From: Halobellus inordinatus
Lineage (GTDB): Archaea; Halobacteriota; Halobacteria; Halobacteriales; Haloferacaceae
Length of the DNA: 64,000 bases
Assembly: GCF_024464655.1 (NCBI RefSeq)
Contig: NZ_JANHAV010000002.1
Span: 186,001-250,000, forward strand
Direction: 5' to 3'
The position numbers were made by a program, and so were the translations under genes. The notes beneath the pieces are model-generated. The model had not been told where the DNA came from. It ran no database searches and was given only the letters and a program-made list of their open reading frames with translations. Positions 54,793 to 63,489 of this stretch are shown one piece after another (positions within the stretch are counted from its first letter, which is position 1; every line of letters begins with the position of its first letter).

Positions 54793-57239
54793 CAGTCGCT
54801 CACCTCCTGGACGGCACCGGCGTCACTGCCCGTCTGCTGCGCCGATCTCCGATCGCTCGTTCCTGCGCTCGCGCTCGTCCGCACGCCGTGTCGCGGATCG
54901 AAGAACAACACGAGTAACATTCCGACGAGCAGCGCGAGGATGCTCACGCGCATCAGCGTGACGAACGGCACGCGCTTGACCGAGATCGAGGCGGTTCCGT
55001 CGCTGACGCCCGCGATGACGTAGGTGTCGACGAGCGGGCCGCGGTCGATCAGCACGTCTCTGACCTGGAGGCCGCCCTGCTGGGGATACTCGCGCTGGCC
55101 GGCGACGCCGGAGACGACGATGCCGTCCTCGTCGTAGACGGCGAGTGAGACGCCGTTAGCGACGACGCGCGTCGGGACAACCGACTCGGGCGGGTCGTCA
55201 GCCGGACCGATCGTCTGCGGGCCGGCGAGGACGATCGCGTCGGCGGTCGGGACGAACTCCCACATCACCTGGCCGCGCGCGACGACCTCCTGGCCGGTTT
55301 CGATGCCGACGGACCCGTTCCCGGCGACGCCGACCCAGACCTGGGAGTTGTCGAGTTGCACCACCGTCGCCTGTGGTCCCTCACGTATCGCCGTCACCGT
55401 CCCGTGGACGGCCTGTACCGAGGTGTTCAACGACTGCCCGCGGGTGAGGACCTGCGAGGACGACAGCGCGTACGTCTCGGGTTCGGGGTTGTTGGGGAAC
55501 TCGTTCTGTTCGTAGCCCAGCACGCGGACGTCGTAGGGGGAGTCCCCGACGTCGCGCTGGGAAGTGTCGACCGCACCGCTGGCGACGCCCGTGGCCATCA
55601 CCGATGCCTGACCGGCGAACAGGTACATAAACGGCAGCGAGAGCACGAGAAGCGCGGCGCCGACGTGAATGAGCGTGATCCCGCTTTCTTTCAGTTTCGC
55701 GTCTCGGCTCGTCGTCGCCGCGATCCGACTGCCCGTGCGCTTCACGGTCCCGAAGATGGCGTACGCCACCGGCGGCAGCACCGACAGCGCGCTCGCGTTG
55801 CCGACGAGCTGGTAGACGAAGGCGTCGCTCGGGCGAACGGACGCCAGCCGCCAGGTCTCGGAGGGCGCGACGGCAGCTCCGACGACCGTCGCGAGGCCGA
55901 ACACGCCGAGGCTGATGAGACTCCGGCGCAGGCCGTCCCGCTCGTAGTCCATATAGAAGCCCAAGAGGAGAAGCACCGCGAGCACGAGCGGGAAACTCCA
56001 GAGGTTGTAGTAGCGCGACTCGACGGACACTTCGAGCCCGGTCATCGCGCTCCGCAGGACGGGGAAGGAGAGACCCCACAACGAGACGAACGTGAGGAGG
56101 CCGAACAGCAGGACGGCGAGGTGCAGCAGATTCGAGCGGTTGATCCAGCCAGCGAGGCCGGATTCGCCCGCCGCCGCTTCGGCGTCGTCGTCAGAGTCGT
56201 CGTTCTGCAACAGCCAGTAGGCGAACGGAGCGACCACGCCCAGTAGGGTCGTGATGCCCATCAGTATGAGGAAGGACGCGCCGATGCCGCCGTCGGCGAA
56301 GGAGTGGATGCTCCTGAAGACGCCGCTCCGAACGACCGAGGTCGTGTACACGGCGAGCGCGAAGACGCTCGCGGTCATCGCCGGCGCAAGGATCCGATAG
56401 CGGCCGCCGGGCCGGTAGTTCGTGACGGCGTGTAGCGTCGCGGTCAGGAACAGCCACGGGACCAAGATTGCCGTCTCGACAGGGTCCCACGCCCAGATGC
56501 CACCCCAGCCGAGGACCGTGTACGACCAGAGGCCGCCGAGCGCGACGGCGGCGGTGAGGAAGAGCCAGCTAAGCCGGAGCCAGCGCGTGACACTTCCGAT
56601 CCACGCCGAGAAGAGGCCGTCGTCGCCGCGGAACAGCGCGATGAAGTGCGCCGCTCCGATGGCGAACGGCATCGTCAGCAGGGCGTAGGAGATGAACATC
56701 ACCGGCGGGTGGATCGCCATATACGGATCGACGAGGAGCGGGTTCAGGCCCTGCCCGCTCGTCGGCACGAACCCGGGCGGCGCGTTGGGGAACTCCGTTC
56801 GCACCGAGGCGAACGGGCTCTGCAGCAGCAACATCGCCGTGAAGTAGGTCACGAGGCCGACGGTGAACGCGTGGATGAGCTTCCCGCGCCGGGTCGGGAA
56901 CCCGCGTGAGAGGCTCGCGACTAGCGCGACGACGGCGACGATCGCCGCCCACAGGAGCACCGATCCCTCGTTGGCAGCGTATACGCCGGTCACCCGGTAG
57001 AGAAGCGAGAGGTACGAGGCCGTGTTCTCCCACACGTACGCGTTCGTGTAGTCCTGGTTGATGAACTGGTACGTGAGGTGTGCGAGTGCGGCAACTAGAA
57101 GCACCGCCGTCCCCGCGGTCAGTTTCGGGACGTACGAGAGGTACGCGTCGTCGTCGCGGAGGTACGACCGCGCGAGAATCGCCGTCCCCGACAGTCCCGA
57201 GAGGAACGCCAGCGCGAGCAGGATCGTTCCGGGATTCAT
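54792..57239 (-). CDS. ccmF: Cytochrome c maturation protein CcmF
   Basis: An 815-residue membrane protein with about 15 hydrophobic segments, part of the haem lyase that attaches haem to apocytochrome c. The tryptophan-rich haem-handling motif is GWGGIWAWDPVETA, and NPLLVDPYMAIHPPVMFISY is the conserved preceding loop with candidate haem histidine ligands. The C-terminal extracytoplasmic part is larger than in bacteria (about 650 residues typical). Overlaps with both neighbours (four bases with trx, one base with the 53530 gene) show one operon. Confidence 0.95.
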   Translation of the reverse strand: MNPGTILLALAFLSGLSGTAILARSYLRDDDAYLSYVPKLTAGTAVLLVAALAHLTYQFINQDYTNAYVWENTASYLSLLYRVTGVYAANEGSVLLWAAIVAVVALVASLSRGFPTRRGKLIHAFTVGLVTYFTAMLLLQSPFASVRTEFPNAPPGFVPTSGQGLNPLLVDPYMAIHPPVMFISYALLTMPFAIGAAHFIALFRGDDGLFSAWIGSVTRWLRLSWLFLTAAVALGGLWSYTVLGWGGIWAWDPVETAILVPWLFLTATLHAVTNYRPGGRYRILAPAMTASVFALAVYTTSVVRSGVFRSIHSFADGGIGASFLILMGITTLLGVVAPFAYWLLQNDDSDDDAEAAAGESGLAGWINRSNLLHLAVLLFGLLTFVSLWGLSFPVLRSAMTGLEVSVESRYYNLWSFPLVLAVLLLLGFYMDYERDGLRRSLISLGVFGLATVVGAAVAPSETWRLASVRPSDAFVYQLVGNASALSVLPPVAYAIFGTVKRTGSRIAATTSRDAKLKESGITLIHVGAALLVLSLPFMYLFAGQASVMATGVASGAVDTSQRDVGDSPYDVRVLGYEQNEFPNNPEPETYALSSSQVLTRGQSLNTSVQAVHGTVTAIREGPQATVVQLDNSQVWVGVAGNGSVGIETGQEVVARGQVMWEFVPTADAIVLAGPQTIGPADDPPESVVPTRVVANGVSLAVYDEDGIVVSGVAGQREYPQQGGLQVRDVLIDRGPLVDTYVIAGVSDGTASISVKRVPFVTLMRVSILALLVGMLLVLFFDPRHGVRTSASAGTSDRRSAQQTGSDAGAVQEVSD

Positions 57240-57775
57240 ACTGCGGCCTCCGTCAACCGGCCGGCCGTGTTCTCTGTGCTCTGCGACGTTCCGTTTGCTG
57301 TCTGTCCGGCCTGGTAGCGCTGCTTGGCTGTCTCCAGATACGAGCGGAAGTCGTCTTTCGCCGCGTAGCCAGGAATTCGGGTGAGTACCTCGCCCTCAGG
57401 CGTCACGATGACGTGCTGGGGCGGGTAGTTGATGTTGTACCGCTGTTGTAGCCGGGTCGCGCTCTCGGAGTCGCTGTCGAGGTTCACTGCGACTTTGGTG
57501 AACTCGTCGAGTTCCGATTGCACTGCCGGGTCGCTGTAGACGTTCCGGTTGTAGTCCTCGCAGTAGGTACACCAGGTCGTCCAGTAGTAGATTACGACCG
57601 GCTCGTCTTCCGCGGCGGCCGTCTCCACCGCGCTCGAATAGTTCGTCTGCCATTTGACCTCGCCGTGATACGAGTAGCCTTCGTCTGACAGGACCGGAGC
57701 TGCGTTCATAGAGAGGTACCCGATCCCGAGCAAGAGGGCGAAGAAGGCGATCGTCATCGCCTTTCGTGGGTTCAT
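57236..57775 (-). CDS. Thioredoxin-like protein for cytochrome c maturation (CcmG/DsbE-like)
   Basis: A 179-residue protein with a membrane-spanning N-terminus (residues 7-25) and a thioredoxin fold. The active site is WCTYC (Cys69, Cys72), and the cis-proline region is NYPPQHVIVTPEG. Topology places the fold outside the cell. It likely reduces the CxxCH cysteines of apocytochrome c, taking electrons from CcdA, whose gene lies in the divergent operon. It is first in the operon and overlaps ccmF by four bases. Confidence 0.9.
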   Translation of the reverse strand: MNPRKAMTIAFFALLLGIGYLSMNAAPVLSDEGYSYHGEVKWQTNYSSAVETAAAEDEPVVIYYWTTWCTYCEDYNRNVYSDPAVQSELDEFTKVAVNLDSDSESATRLQQRYNINYPPQHVIVTPEGEVLTRIPGYAAKDDFRSYLETAKQRYQAGQTANGTSQSTENTAGRLTEAAV

Positions 57776-57997
57776 CGGTGTAGCCGCTTGTAGATTCCCG
57801 CAGTAAAATGTACCGTCGTAGACTTCTCTAGTCTAGCTGGGAAGTGGCAATATTCCGCACGTTTATGTCTTCTCAGTAACTCGATTTTCGCTGAGAGCCG
57901 GCGAGAAGTTGTGCAGAAGGGAATCTTTATTACTCGGCTATATTCATACGCAGATACCGTCGTAACTGAGGAATATACGAAATGATTGTAGAAAGTA

Positions 57998-58012
57998 CGG
58001 TCACGGTGACCG
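57998..58012. promoter_or_regulatory. Palindrome at the expected transcription start of the TsdA-like operon
   Basis: CGGTCAC-G-GTGACCG is a perfect 7-bp inverted repeat ending four bases before the ATG at 58017. TATA-like AATATAC (about 57972-57978) lies about 25 bp upstream of it, so the repeat covers the start site, where a repressor would block transcription. Confidence 0.6.
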
Positions 58013-58016
58013 AGCG

Positions 58017-59381
58017 ATGAGTCAAGGAGATTCCACCCTCCTGCTCAAACCCGTCCTGCTCGTCTTCGGGACGGTTCTCGCGGCGATCCTCGTCGTGTTC
58101 GCCGTCAACGGCGCTATCGCCTTTATGGGTGGTCCGTCGGACGCGCCGGCGGCCGCCAGCGGTGGCGGCGGCGAGGTGCGAGAACTCCCCGGGACGTGGA
58201 ACGGGAGCAAGTGGTACAGCGAGGAGCTTCGCGAACAGGAGTTCCAGTACAAGAACGCAACGGCGGGCGAAGAAGTGAACTTCGTCCCCAAGGAGATGAA
58301 CAACTCGACGCTTCCGGAGAACGAAAACCGGCGCGAACTCATCCGTGAGGGTCGTGCCATCTTCGCGAACACGTCGAACGAGATGCCCGAACACGTCGGG
58401 AACGACCTCTCCTGTGCGAACTGTCACGGCGGAGGCGATCTCCCGACGACGACCGGAATGGTCGGGCAGGACATCGATATGATTCCGCTCGTCGGGACCG
58501 CGGCCGGCTACCCCGAGTGGACCGGCCGGACCCAGCGGATGCGAGATATGCGGCAGCGCATTATGGGCTGCTTCCTCCGCAGTATGAACGCGCCGGGCTC
58601 CGAAGAGGGCGTCCCGGCCTACGACAGCCGTGAGATCCAGGCGATGGAGTCCTATATGGTCTGGCTCAACAAGGGGACGCCGAGCGAAACCGTCCCGTAC
58701 TGGCGGCACATCGAGAAGCCGGAGGGCGACGAGAAGGTGCCCGTCTCCGAGGTCAACCCGGTCCGCGGGGCCGAGCTGTACCTCGAAAACTGCGCATCCT
58801 GTCACGGTGCTGACGGACAGGGCGTCGAAGGACAGTACCCGCCGCTGTGGGGTGAAGACTCCTTCAACGACGGTGCCGGAATGGGCCGTATCTACACCTC
58901 CGCAGGGTTCATCCGCGAATCGATGCCCTACGGCGCTGGCCACACGTTCTCCAACTGGGAGGACGTCCAGGACGTCGCCGGATATATGAACGCGCACAAG
59001 CGGCCGCACCTCCCGCGACAGCCCAAAGACTGGGCGGTCGCCGGTGCGCCCGACGAAGCGGTCTACTACAACCGCACGCAGCAGCGCTTGGGCTACGATA
59101 TGAATCCGATGACGAAGAAGCTCATGCTCGCGGGGATCCCGGTCGACGACACCCCGCTCGAGGAGGGTATGATCCCGGACGACGTCGAGCGGTACGAACA
59201 GCCGCTCAAGAACGAGTCGGTCGACGGCTCGTGGGAGACGACGTGGATCCGGACCTACGAGGACGTCGGTAACTCGACGGCCGACAACTCCACAGAGCAG
59301 TCGTCGATGTCGGCGCAAGACGCAGTCACGACCGCCTTCGAGGGCGAATCGTCCGCAGCGTCCGGCGAGACGGCGAGCTAA
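58017..59381 (+). CDS. TsdA-like di-haem cytochrome c
   Basis: A 454-residue protein with one N-terminal membrane anchor (residues 11-37) and two class I cytochrome c domains outside the cell. Haem sites are CANCH (133-137) and CASCH (259-263). The sequence between and after resembles thiosulfate dehydrogenase/tetrathionate reductase TsdA: VGTAAGYPEW, RIMGCFLRSMN with Cys185, and PPLWGEDSFNDGAGMGRIYTSAGFI with Met289. In characterised TsdA a conserved Cys ligates haem 1; Cys185 fits that place. Function is inferred. It heads the operon with ccdA, ccmC, ccmD and halocyanin. Confidence 0.9.
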   Translation: MSQGDSTLLLKPVLLVFGTVLAAILVVFAVNGAIAFMGGPSDAPAAASGGGGEVRELPGTWNGSKWYSEELREQEFQYKNATAGEEVNFVPKEMNNSTLPENENRRELIREGRAIFANTSNEMPEHVGNDLSCANCHGGGDLPTTTGMVGQDIDMIPLVGTAAGYPEWTGRTQRMRDMRQRIMGCFLRSMNAPGSEEGVPAYDSREIQAMESYMVWLNKGTPSETVPYWRHIEKPEGDEKVPVSEVNPVRGAELYLENCASCHGADGQGVEGQYPPLWGEDSFNDGAGMGRIYTSAGFIRESMPYGAGHTFSNWEDVQDVAGYMNAHKRPHLPRQPKDWAVAGAPDEAVYYNRTQQRLGYDMNPMTKKLMLAGIPVDDTPLEEGMIPDDVERYEQPLKNESVDGSWETTWIRTYEDVGNSTADNSTEQSSMSAQDAVTTAFEGESSAASGETAS

Positions 59382-59405
59382 CGGATTCATCACGACTAGC
59401 ATCGA

Positions 59406-60098
59406 ATGATGGACAATCCGACGACCGCCGCGGTGTTTTTCGCGGGGGTTTTGACCATCCTGACGCCGTGCTGTCTCCCGATGATCCCCGTTTTAGTCGT
59501 CGGAGCGAACGGACACGTGCTGCGACCGATCGTCATCGTGATCGGGAGCACATTGACGTTCACCGCACTCGGGGTCGCGACCGGGATGATCGGTTCGGTG
59601 ACCCCCGACTCAGTCCGTGCGCCGTTCGCGGTGCTGATGCTCGGTTTCGGGATCGTGATGGCCGACGACGACGTGAACGACCTGTACTCGCGGTACGCCT
59701 CACGGCTCGCGGGACGGGCGTCGCGGCTCACGGGCCGGGTCGACGAGCGCGAGCACCCGCTCGCGAACGCCTTCGTGGTCGGGTTGCTGCTGGGCGTCAT
59801 CTGGCTCCCCTGCGTCGGCCCGGTGCTCGGCGGCGTCTTAGCGTACGTCGGGACGGCCTCGGACGTGGTCGGCAGCGCCCGTCTCCTGGCGATCTACGGG
59901 GCGGGCTTTTCGATCCCGCTTCTCGGGGTCGCCTACGTCGGGCAGGCCGGGAGCCGGCGGCTCCTCGATTCGGTCACGAACGGCGAATCGACCGAGCTGT
60001 TCCGGACAGCGACCGGATACGCGCTCATCGCGTTGGGAATCGCTGTCCTCTTTGGGCTCGACAAACTTGCTCTTGCATCGGTAACGAACTGGCTATAA
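59406..60098 (+). CDS. ccdA: Disulfide-electron carrier CcdA
   Basis: A 230-residue membrane protein of the CcdA/DsbD family with six hydrophobic segments. The paired cysteine motifs are in ILTPCCLPMIPVL (Cys22, Cys23) and WLPCVGPVLGG (Cys136), as required to pass reducing power from cytosolic thioredoxin to the outside. Its probable partner is the thioredoxin-like protein at 57236. An internal ATG one codon later is an alternative start. It lies 24 bp after the TsdA-like gene. Confidence 0.94.
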   Translation: MMDNPTTAAVFFAGVLTILTPCCLPMIPVLVVGANGHVLRPIVIVIGSTLTFTALGVATGMIGSVTPDSVRAPFAVLMLGFGIVMADDDVNDLYSRYASRLAGRASRLTGRVDEREHPLANAFVVGLLLGVIWLPCVGPVLGGVLAYVGTASDVVGSARLLAIYGAGFSIPLLGVAYVGQAGSRRLLDSVTNGESTELFRTATGYALIALGIAVLFGLDKLALASVTNWL

Positions 60099-60101
60099 CG
60101 T

Positions 60102-60875
60102 ATGATCGGTAGTTCATCCACGGACGGCGACGGCACGCGCAACCGCACGAGCATTCGGTTCGCCCGTATTTTGGGCACCGTCACGGCGTTTCTCCACCGC
60201 CTGACGCGGAGCCGGCTCGTCTCGTGGGGGGCGTTCGGATTCGGCCTCCTGTCGATGGTGCTGATCTTCGGCTACGCCTCGGATACGATGTACGGCATCG
60301 AACACGGGGCGAATCTACTCGCGTACTGGCACATCTCGCTCGCGTGGGTCGCCGCGGCTGCGCTCGGCTCGACGTTCATCGGGAGCGCGCTGTATCTGCG
60401 CTACCGCGGCCCCTTCTGGAGCCGGCTGGCCCACAGTTCCGGTGAACTCGGATTCCTCTTCGCGACGCTGACGCTGTTGCTCGGTAGCGCGTGGGGGCGA
60501 GTCATCTGGAACTCCTGGTGGGAGTGGACCGACGTCAGGCTCGTGACGTTCCTGATCGTGTGGTTCATCTATGCCGGCTACCTGGTCGTTCACTCGGCCA
60601 CGGAGGACCAGACGGGCGATCGATACGCGGCCGTCTACGGGGTCGTCGGATTCGTGACGGTCCCGCTGTCGTACGCGTCGACGCGGCTGTGGACGCCGAC
60701 GTTCCACGAGACGACGATCGGTAACAGCGGCGTCAGCGCGAACATCGATCCGCTCACGCTCGTCGTGACGCTCGTCGCGGCGACGTTCCTGTATCTCTAT
60801 CTCCTCGGGATCCGGATCCACCTTCACGAACTCGAACAGCAAGTACGCAGACTGCACTCAGCACGGAGGCGATAA
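60102..60875 (+). CDS. ccmC: Haem exporter component CcmC
   Basis: A 257-residue membrane protein with six hydrophobic segments. The tryptophan-rich haem motif is WGRVIWNSWWEWTDVRL (131-147), and His77 in LAYWHISLAW is a candidate haem ligand. CcmC delivers haem to CcmE in System I maturation. The N-terminal 35 residues are a polar extension. It starts three bases after the ccdA stop and is followed two bases later by the CcmD-like peptide. Confidence 0.94.
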   Translation: MIGSSSTDGDGTRNRTSIRFARILGTVTAFLHRLTRSRLVSWGAFGFGLLSMVLIFGYASDTMYGIEHGANLLAYWHISLAWVAAAALGSTFIGSALYLRYRGPFWSRLAHSSGELGFLFATLTLLLGSAWGRVIWNSWWEWTDVRLVTFLIVWFIYAGYLVVHSATEDQTGDRYAAVYGVVGFVTVPLSYASTRLWTPTFHETTIGNSGVSANIDPLTLVVTLVAATFLYLYLLGIRIHLHELEQQVRRLHSARRR

Positions 60876-60877
60876 CG

Positions 60878-60997
60878 ATGGAACCACTACTCTTGGCCGG
60901 ATACACCGCGCTCTTCGTCGCGTTCTTCGGATACGTGACGTACTTACAGCGCCGGATGTCGCGGCTGGAACGACGACTCGAAGACGCACAGACGTAA
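60878..60997 (+). CDS. ccmD: CcmD-like 39-aa membrane peptide
   Basis: A 39-residue peptide with one membrane helix (PLLLAGYTALFVAFFGYVTYL) and a charged tail RRMSRLERRLEDAQT. This is the size, topology and place (directly after ccmC) of CcmD, which holds CcmE and CcmC together. Short, so the call rests on context. Two bases separate it from ccmC. Confidence 0.85.
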   Translation: MEPLLLAGYTALFVAFFGYVTYLQRRMSRLERRLEDAQT

Positions 60998-61060
60998 CGA
61001 CGCGTAGTATTGGACAGCAAACCAGAACGCACACAAAACCTCAACGACGATTCAACGACA

Positions 61061-61807
61061 ATGGACGACACGACTGACACATCGACTGATCGACGAGCGT
61101 TCCTGCGCCGCACGGCGACGGGCGTCGGCGCAGCAGCGACCTTCGCACTCTCGGCGGACACCGCGGCCGCCCAGTCGGAACCCGACTACGGCGGCTGGTT
61201 CGACGGTGTGGGTAACTTCGAGGGCACGTACGACTTCACCGGCCAGTCCGAAGTGACGATTTCGGTCGGATCTGAGGCAAACGGCGGCTACTACGGCTTC
61301 AACCCCGCGGCGATCCGCGTCGACCCCGGCACGACCGTCATCTGGCAGTGGACCGGGAAAGGCAACAGCCACAACGTCATCGCCGAGGACGGTACCTTCG
61401 AGAGCGAGATGTACTCCGCTGCCGGCGAGACGTTCGAGTACACCTTCGAGAGCGAAGGGATGTACAAGTACTTCTGTCAGCCCCACCGCGCGCTCGGAAT
61501 GCTCGGCGCGGTCGTCGTCGGCGGCAGCGGCGGGATGGACTCGAGTCAGGTCTCCCAGCCGCTGCTCGAATCCGGAGGCGACGGTGGCGGCGGTGGCGGT
61601 AGTGGCGGCGAAAGCGGTGGCAGTGGCGGCGGCGAAAGCGGCGGCGAAGGCAGCGGCCTCTCCGGTGCCTCCGGGCCGATCTCCTTCGAGGGTGCGACGT
61701 TCGTCACGACGCTCGTGCTCGGCCTGCTCTCGCCGATCTTCTTCGCCGTCTTCCTGCTGCTCAAGCAGAGCGACGAAAGCGGCGGCCCGCCCGCGAACAC
61801 TAACTGA
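61061..61807 (+). CDS. hcp: Membrane-anchored halocyanin (blue copper protein)
   Basis: A 248-residue Tat-exported copper protein. Twin arginine DRRAFLRR at 11-17 with a signal to about residue 37 precedes the cupredoxin domain. Copper ligands are His104 (GNSHNV), Cys139, His142 and Met147 in YFCQPHRALGM. A glycine/serine-rich linker (170-205) leads to a C-terminal membrane helix (215-235), so the copper domain is tethered outside. It probably accepts electrons from the cytochrome c of this operon and delivers them to an oxidase (inference). ATG 61061 was chosen over a TTG at 61010. Confidence 0.94.
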   Translation: MDDTTDTSTDRRAFLRRTATGVGAAATFALSADTAAAQSEPDYGGWFDGVGNFEGTYDFTGQSEVTISVGSEANGGYYGFNPAAIRVDPGTTVIWQWTGKGNSHNVIAEDGTFESEMYSAAGETFEYTFESEGMYKYFCQPHRALGMLGAVVVGGSGGMDSSQVSQPLLESGGDGGGGGGSGGESGGSGGGESGGEGSGLSGASGPISFEGATFVTTLVLGLLSPIFFAVFLLLKQSDESGGPPANTN

Positions 61808-61905
61808 GGATTCGCGCCGCTGGCGACTGTTTTTGTACTGCCGACGCGACCGTAGCCGACGGTTCTGACCCGTCGAAACTGTAGAGGCTGTTTCTAGCAC
61901 GTCGA

Positions 61906-61994
61906 CTGATACTGATTACTCTCGTCTCTTACCGCCGATCATCGCCACCGGGAGTGGCGCTCGGCGGTACACAGTGAGAGTAATCACTATGAGA
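61906..61994. repeat. MITE-like palindromic element family C, copy 2
   Basis: Nearly identical to 49265: same 89-bp length and the same core with TACCGCCGA/TCGGCGGTA and GCCACCGGGAGTGGC. Only four or so positions differ. It lies in the 243-bp gap between the convergent halocyanin and ccmB genes, in the same + orientation as copy 1. No gene overlaps. Confidence 0.86.
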
Positions 61995-62050
61995 GTCGTT
62001 CACGACACCGTTGAGCTCCTGCGACGGCGTTTCATCGAGTTGTCGCTCTC

Positions 62051-62725
62051 TCACTCCTCGACGACGTACTCGAACGTCGCGACGCCGGCGAGCAGCACGA
62101 TGCCGGCGTACAGCGTGAGGAGGCGGAGCCAGCCACCGAGGGGCGCGCCGCTTTCGAGCGCGGTCGTGAGTTCGACCCCCGCGAGCAAGAGCGGGACGAC
62201 GAGCGGCACCAGGAGGACGGGTAAGGCGAGTTCGTCCAGCCCCGAGCGGAACGTCAGGATCGAGACCACGACGCCGATGGCGGAGAAACCGACGGCCGAC
62301 ACGAGGAGGACGCCGACGATCGCGGCCGCGGTCGACATCGAGGGACTGTAGCCGAGGAAGACCGACGTCGCGCCCAGCGTCAACAGACTCACCGCGAAGA
62401 TGAACACGGTGGTGCTGAGGACCTTCCCGAGGTAGATCGCCGAGCGGTCGATCGGGGCGATGAGCAGGCCGTCGAGCGCGCCGTTCCGATCTTCCAGTTC
62501 GATCGTCTTCGTGACGCCGAACGTGCCGGAGAACACGAACGCGACCCACAGCGCGCCGCGTCCGAGCAGCGCGGCGCTCTGGAGCGTCTGGACGAAACTG
62601 AACGCGAACGTGAGCACGACGAGCAGCGCGAAGACCGCAACCGTGGTCGTCACCTGCTTCGTCCGGCGCTCGATCTGGAGGTCCTTCTTGAGCACCCGAT
62701 AGATCGCGCCGAGGAACGAACTCAT
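62051..62725 (-). CDS. ccmB: Haem exporter permease CcmB
   Basis: A 224-residue membrane protein with six hydrophobic segments. The N-terminus AIYRVLKKDLQIERRTKQ and the loop SGTFGVTKTIELEDRNGALDGLLIAPIDRSAIYLGK match CcmB. It pairs with CcmA in an ABC complex needed to release holo-CcmE. The ATG at 62725 overlaps the ccmA stop by four bases. It is the last gene of the leftward ccmEAB unit and converges on the halocyanin gene. Confidence 0.94.
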   Translation of the reverse strand: MSSFLGAIYRVLKKDLQIERRTKQVTTTVAVFALLVVLTFAFSFVQTLQSAALLGRGALWVAFVFSGTFGVTKTIELEDRNGALDGLLIAPIDRSAIYLGKVLSTTVFIFAVSLLTLGATSVFLGYSPSMSTAAAIVGVLLVSAVGFSAIGVVVSILTFRSGLDELALPVLLVPLVVPLLLAGVELTTALESGAPLGGWLRLLTLYAGIVLLAGVATFEYVVEE

Positions 62726-63489
62726 CGCACTGCTTCGCTCGTCTCTGGTTCGGCGACGCCGATCGCCCGCCGATACGTCGATTCGAACGACGCCGCGCCC
62801 GATTCGTCGAGGTCGACGTCGGCTTCGATCCGTCCGCGGTCGACGACGAGCGCACGCGAGCACCGCTCGACGCCTCGCTCGAGGTCGTGGGTCGTCAACA
62901 CCACCGTCCGGTCGTCGAAGCCGTCGAGGACGGTTTCGAGGTCAGCGACCGACCGCTGATCGAGTCCGGTGTATGGCTCGTCGAGGAGCAACACTTCGGG
63001 GTCGTGCAACAGCGCCCGCGCGAGTGAGAGCCGCTTTCGGAGGCCGTGGGAGAACTCGCCCGGGCGGTCGCTACCGCGGTGACTCAGGCCGACGGTTTCG
63101 AGCACCGACTCACACCGCGCCGCCGGGTCGTCGACGCCGTGGAGGCCGGCGTGAAACCGGAGGTTCTCCCGTGCGGTGAGTTCGTCGTACACCATCGTCT
63201 CGTGGGTGACGACGCCAACAGTTCGATAGGTGGTGTAATCGTCCGGTGCTAACGCGACGCCGTCGACCGAGATCGTCCCCTCAGTCGGCCGCGTGAGTCC
63301 GGCGAGCATTCGGAGGAGCGTCGTCTTCCCGGCTCCGTTCGGGCCGAACAACCCGAGCGTCGATCCGCGTTCGACCGTGAACGACAGCCGTTCGACGGCC
63401 GTGAAGTGTCCGTAGGATTTCGTCACGTCCGCGACCTCGATTGCAGGCGGGACCGCGTCAGCTTTGACCGGATCGTCTCCCGACCTCAT
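62722..63489 (-). CDS. ccmA: Haem exporter ATPase CcmA
   Basis: A 255-residue ABC ATPase. Walker A is GPNGAGKTT, the signature is EFSHGLRKRLSLARALL (a variant, no canonical LSGGQ) and Walker B is VLLLDEPYTGLDQ, with the His in VLTTHDLE. It pairs with CcmB. Variant signature (FSHGLRKR) is usual for CcmA-type enzymes. Overlaps ccmE by four bases and ccmB by four, so the three form one operon. Confidence 0.94.
   Translation of the reverse strand: MRSGDDPVKADAVPPAIEVADVTKSYGHFTAVERLSFTVERGSTLGLFGPNGAGKTTLLRMLAGLTRPTEGTISVDGVALAPDDYTTYRTVGVVTHETMVYDELTARENLRFHAGLHGVDDPAARCESVLETVGLSHRGSDRPGEFSHGLRKRLSLARALLHDPEVLLLDEPYTGLDQRSVADLETVLDGFDDRTVVLTTHDLERGVERCSRALVVDRGRIEADVDLDESGAASFESTYRRAIGVAEPETSEAVR

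Noticed and set aside
26300-61994. CRISPR array from the palindromic repeats
   Set aside because: Copies are widely dispersed, not regularly spaced, and no cas genes are present.
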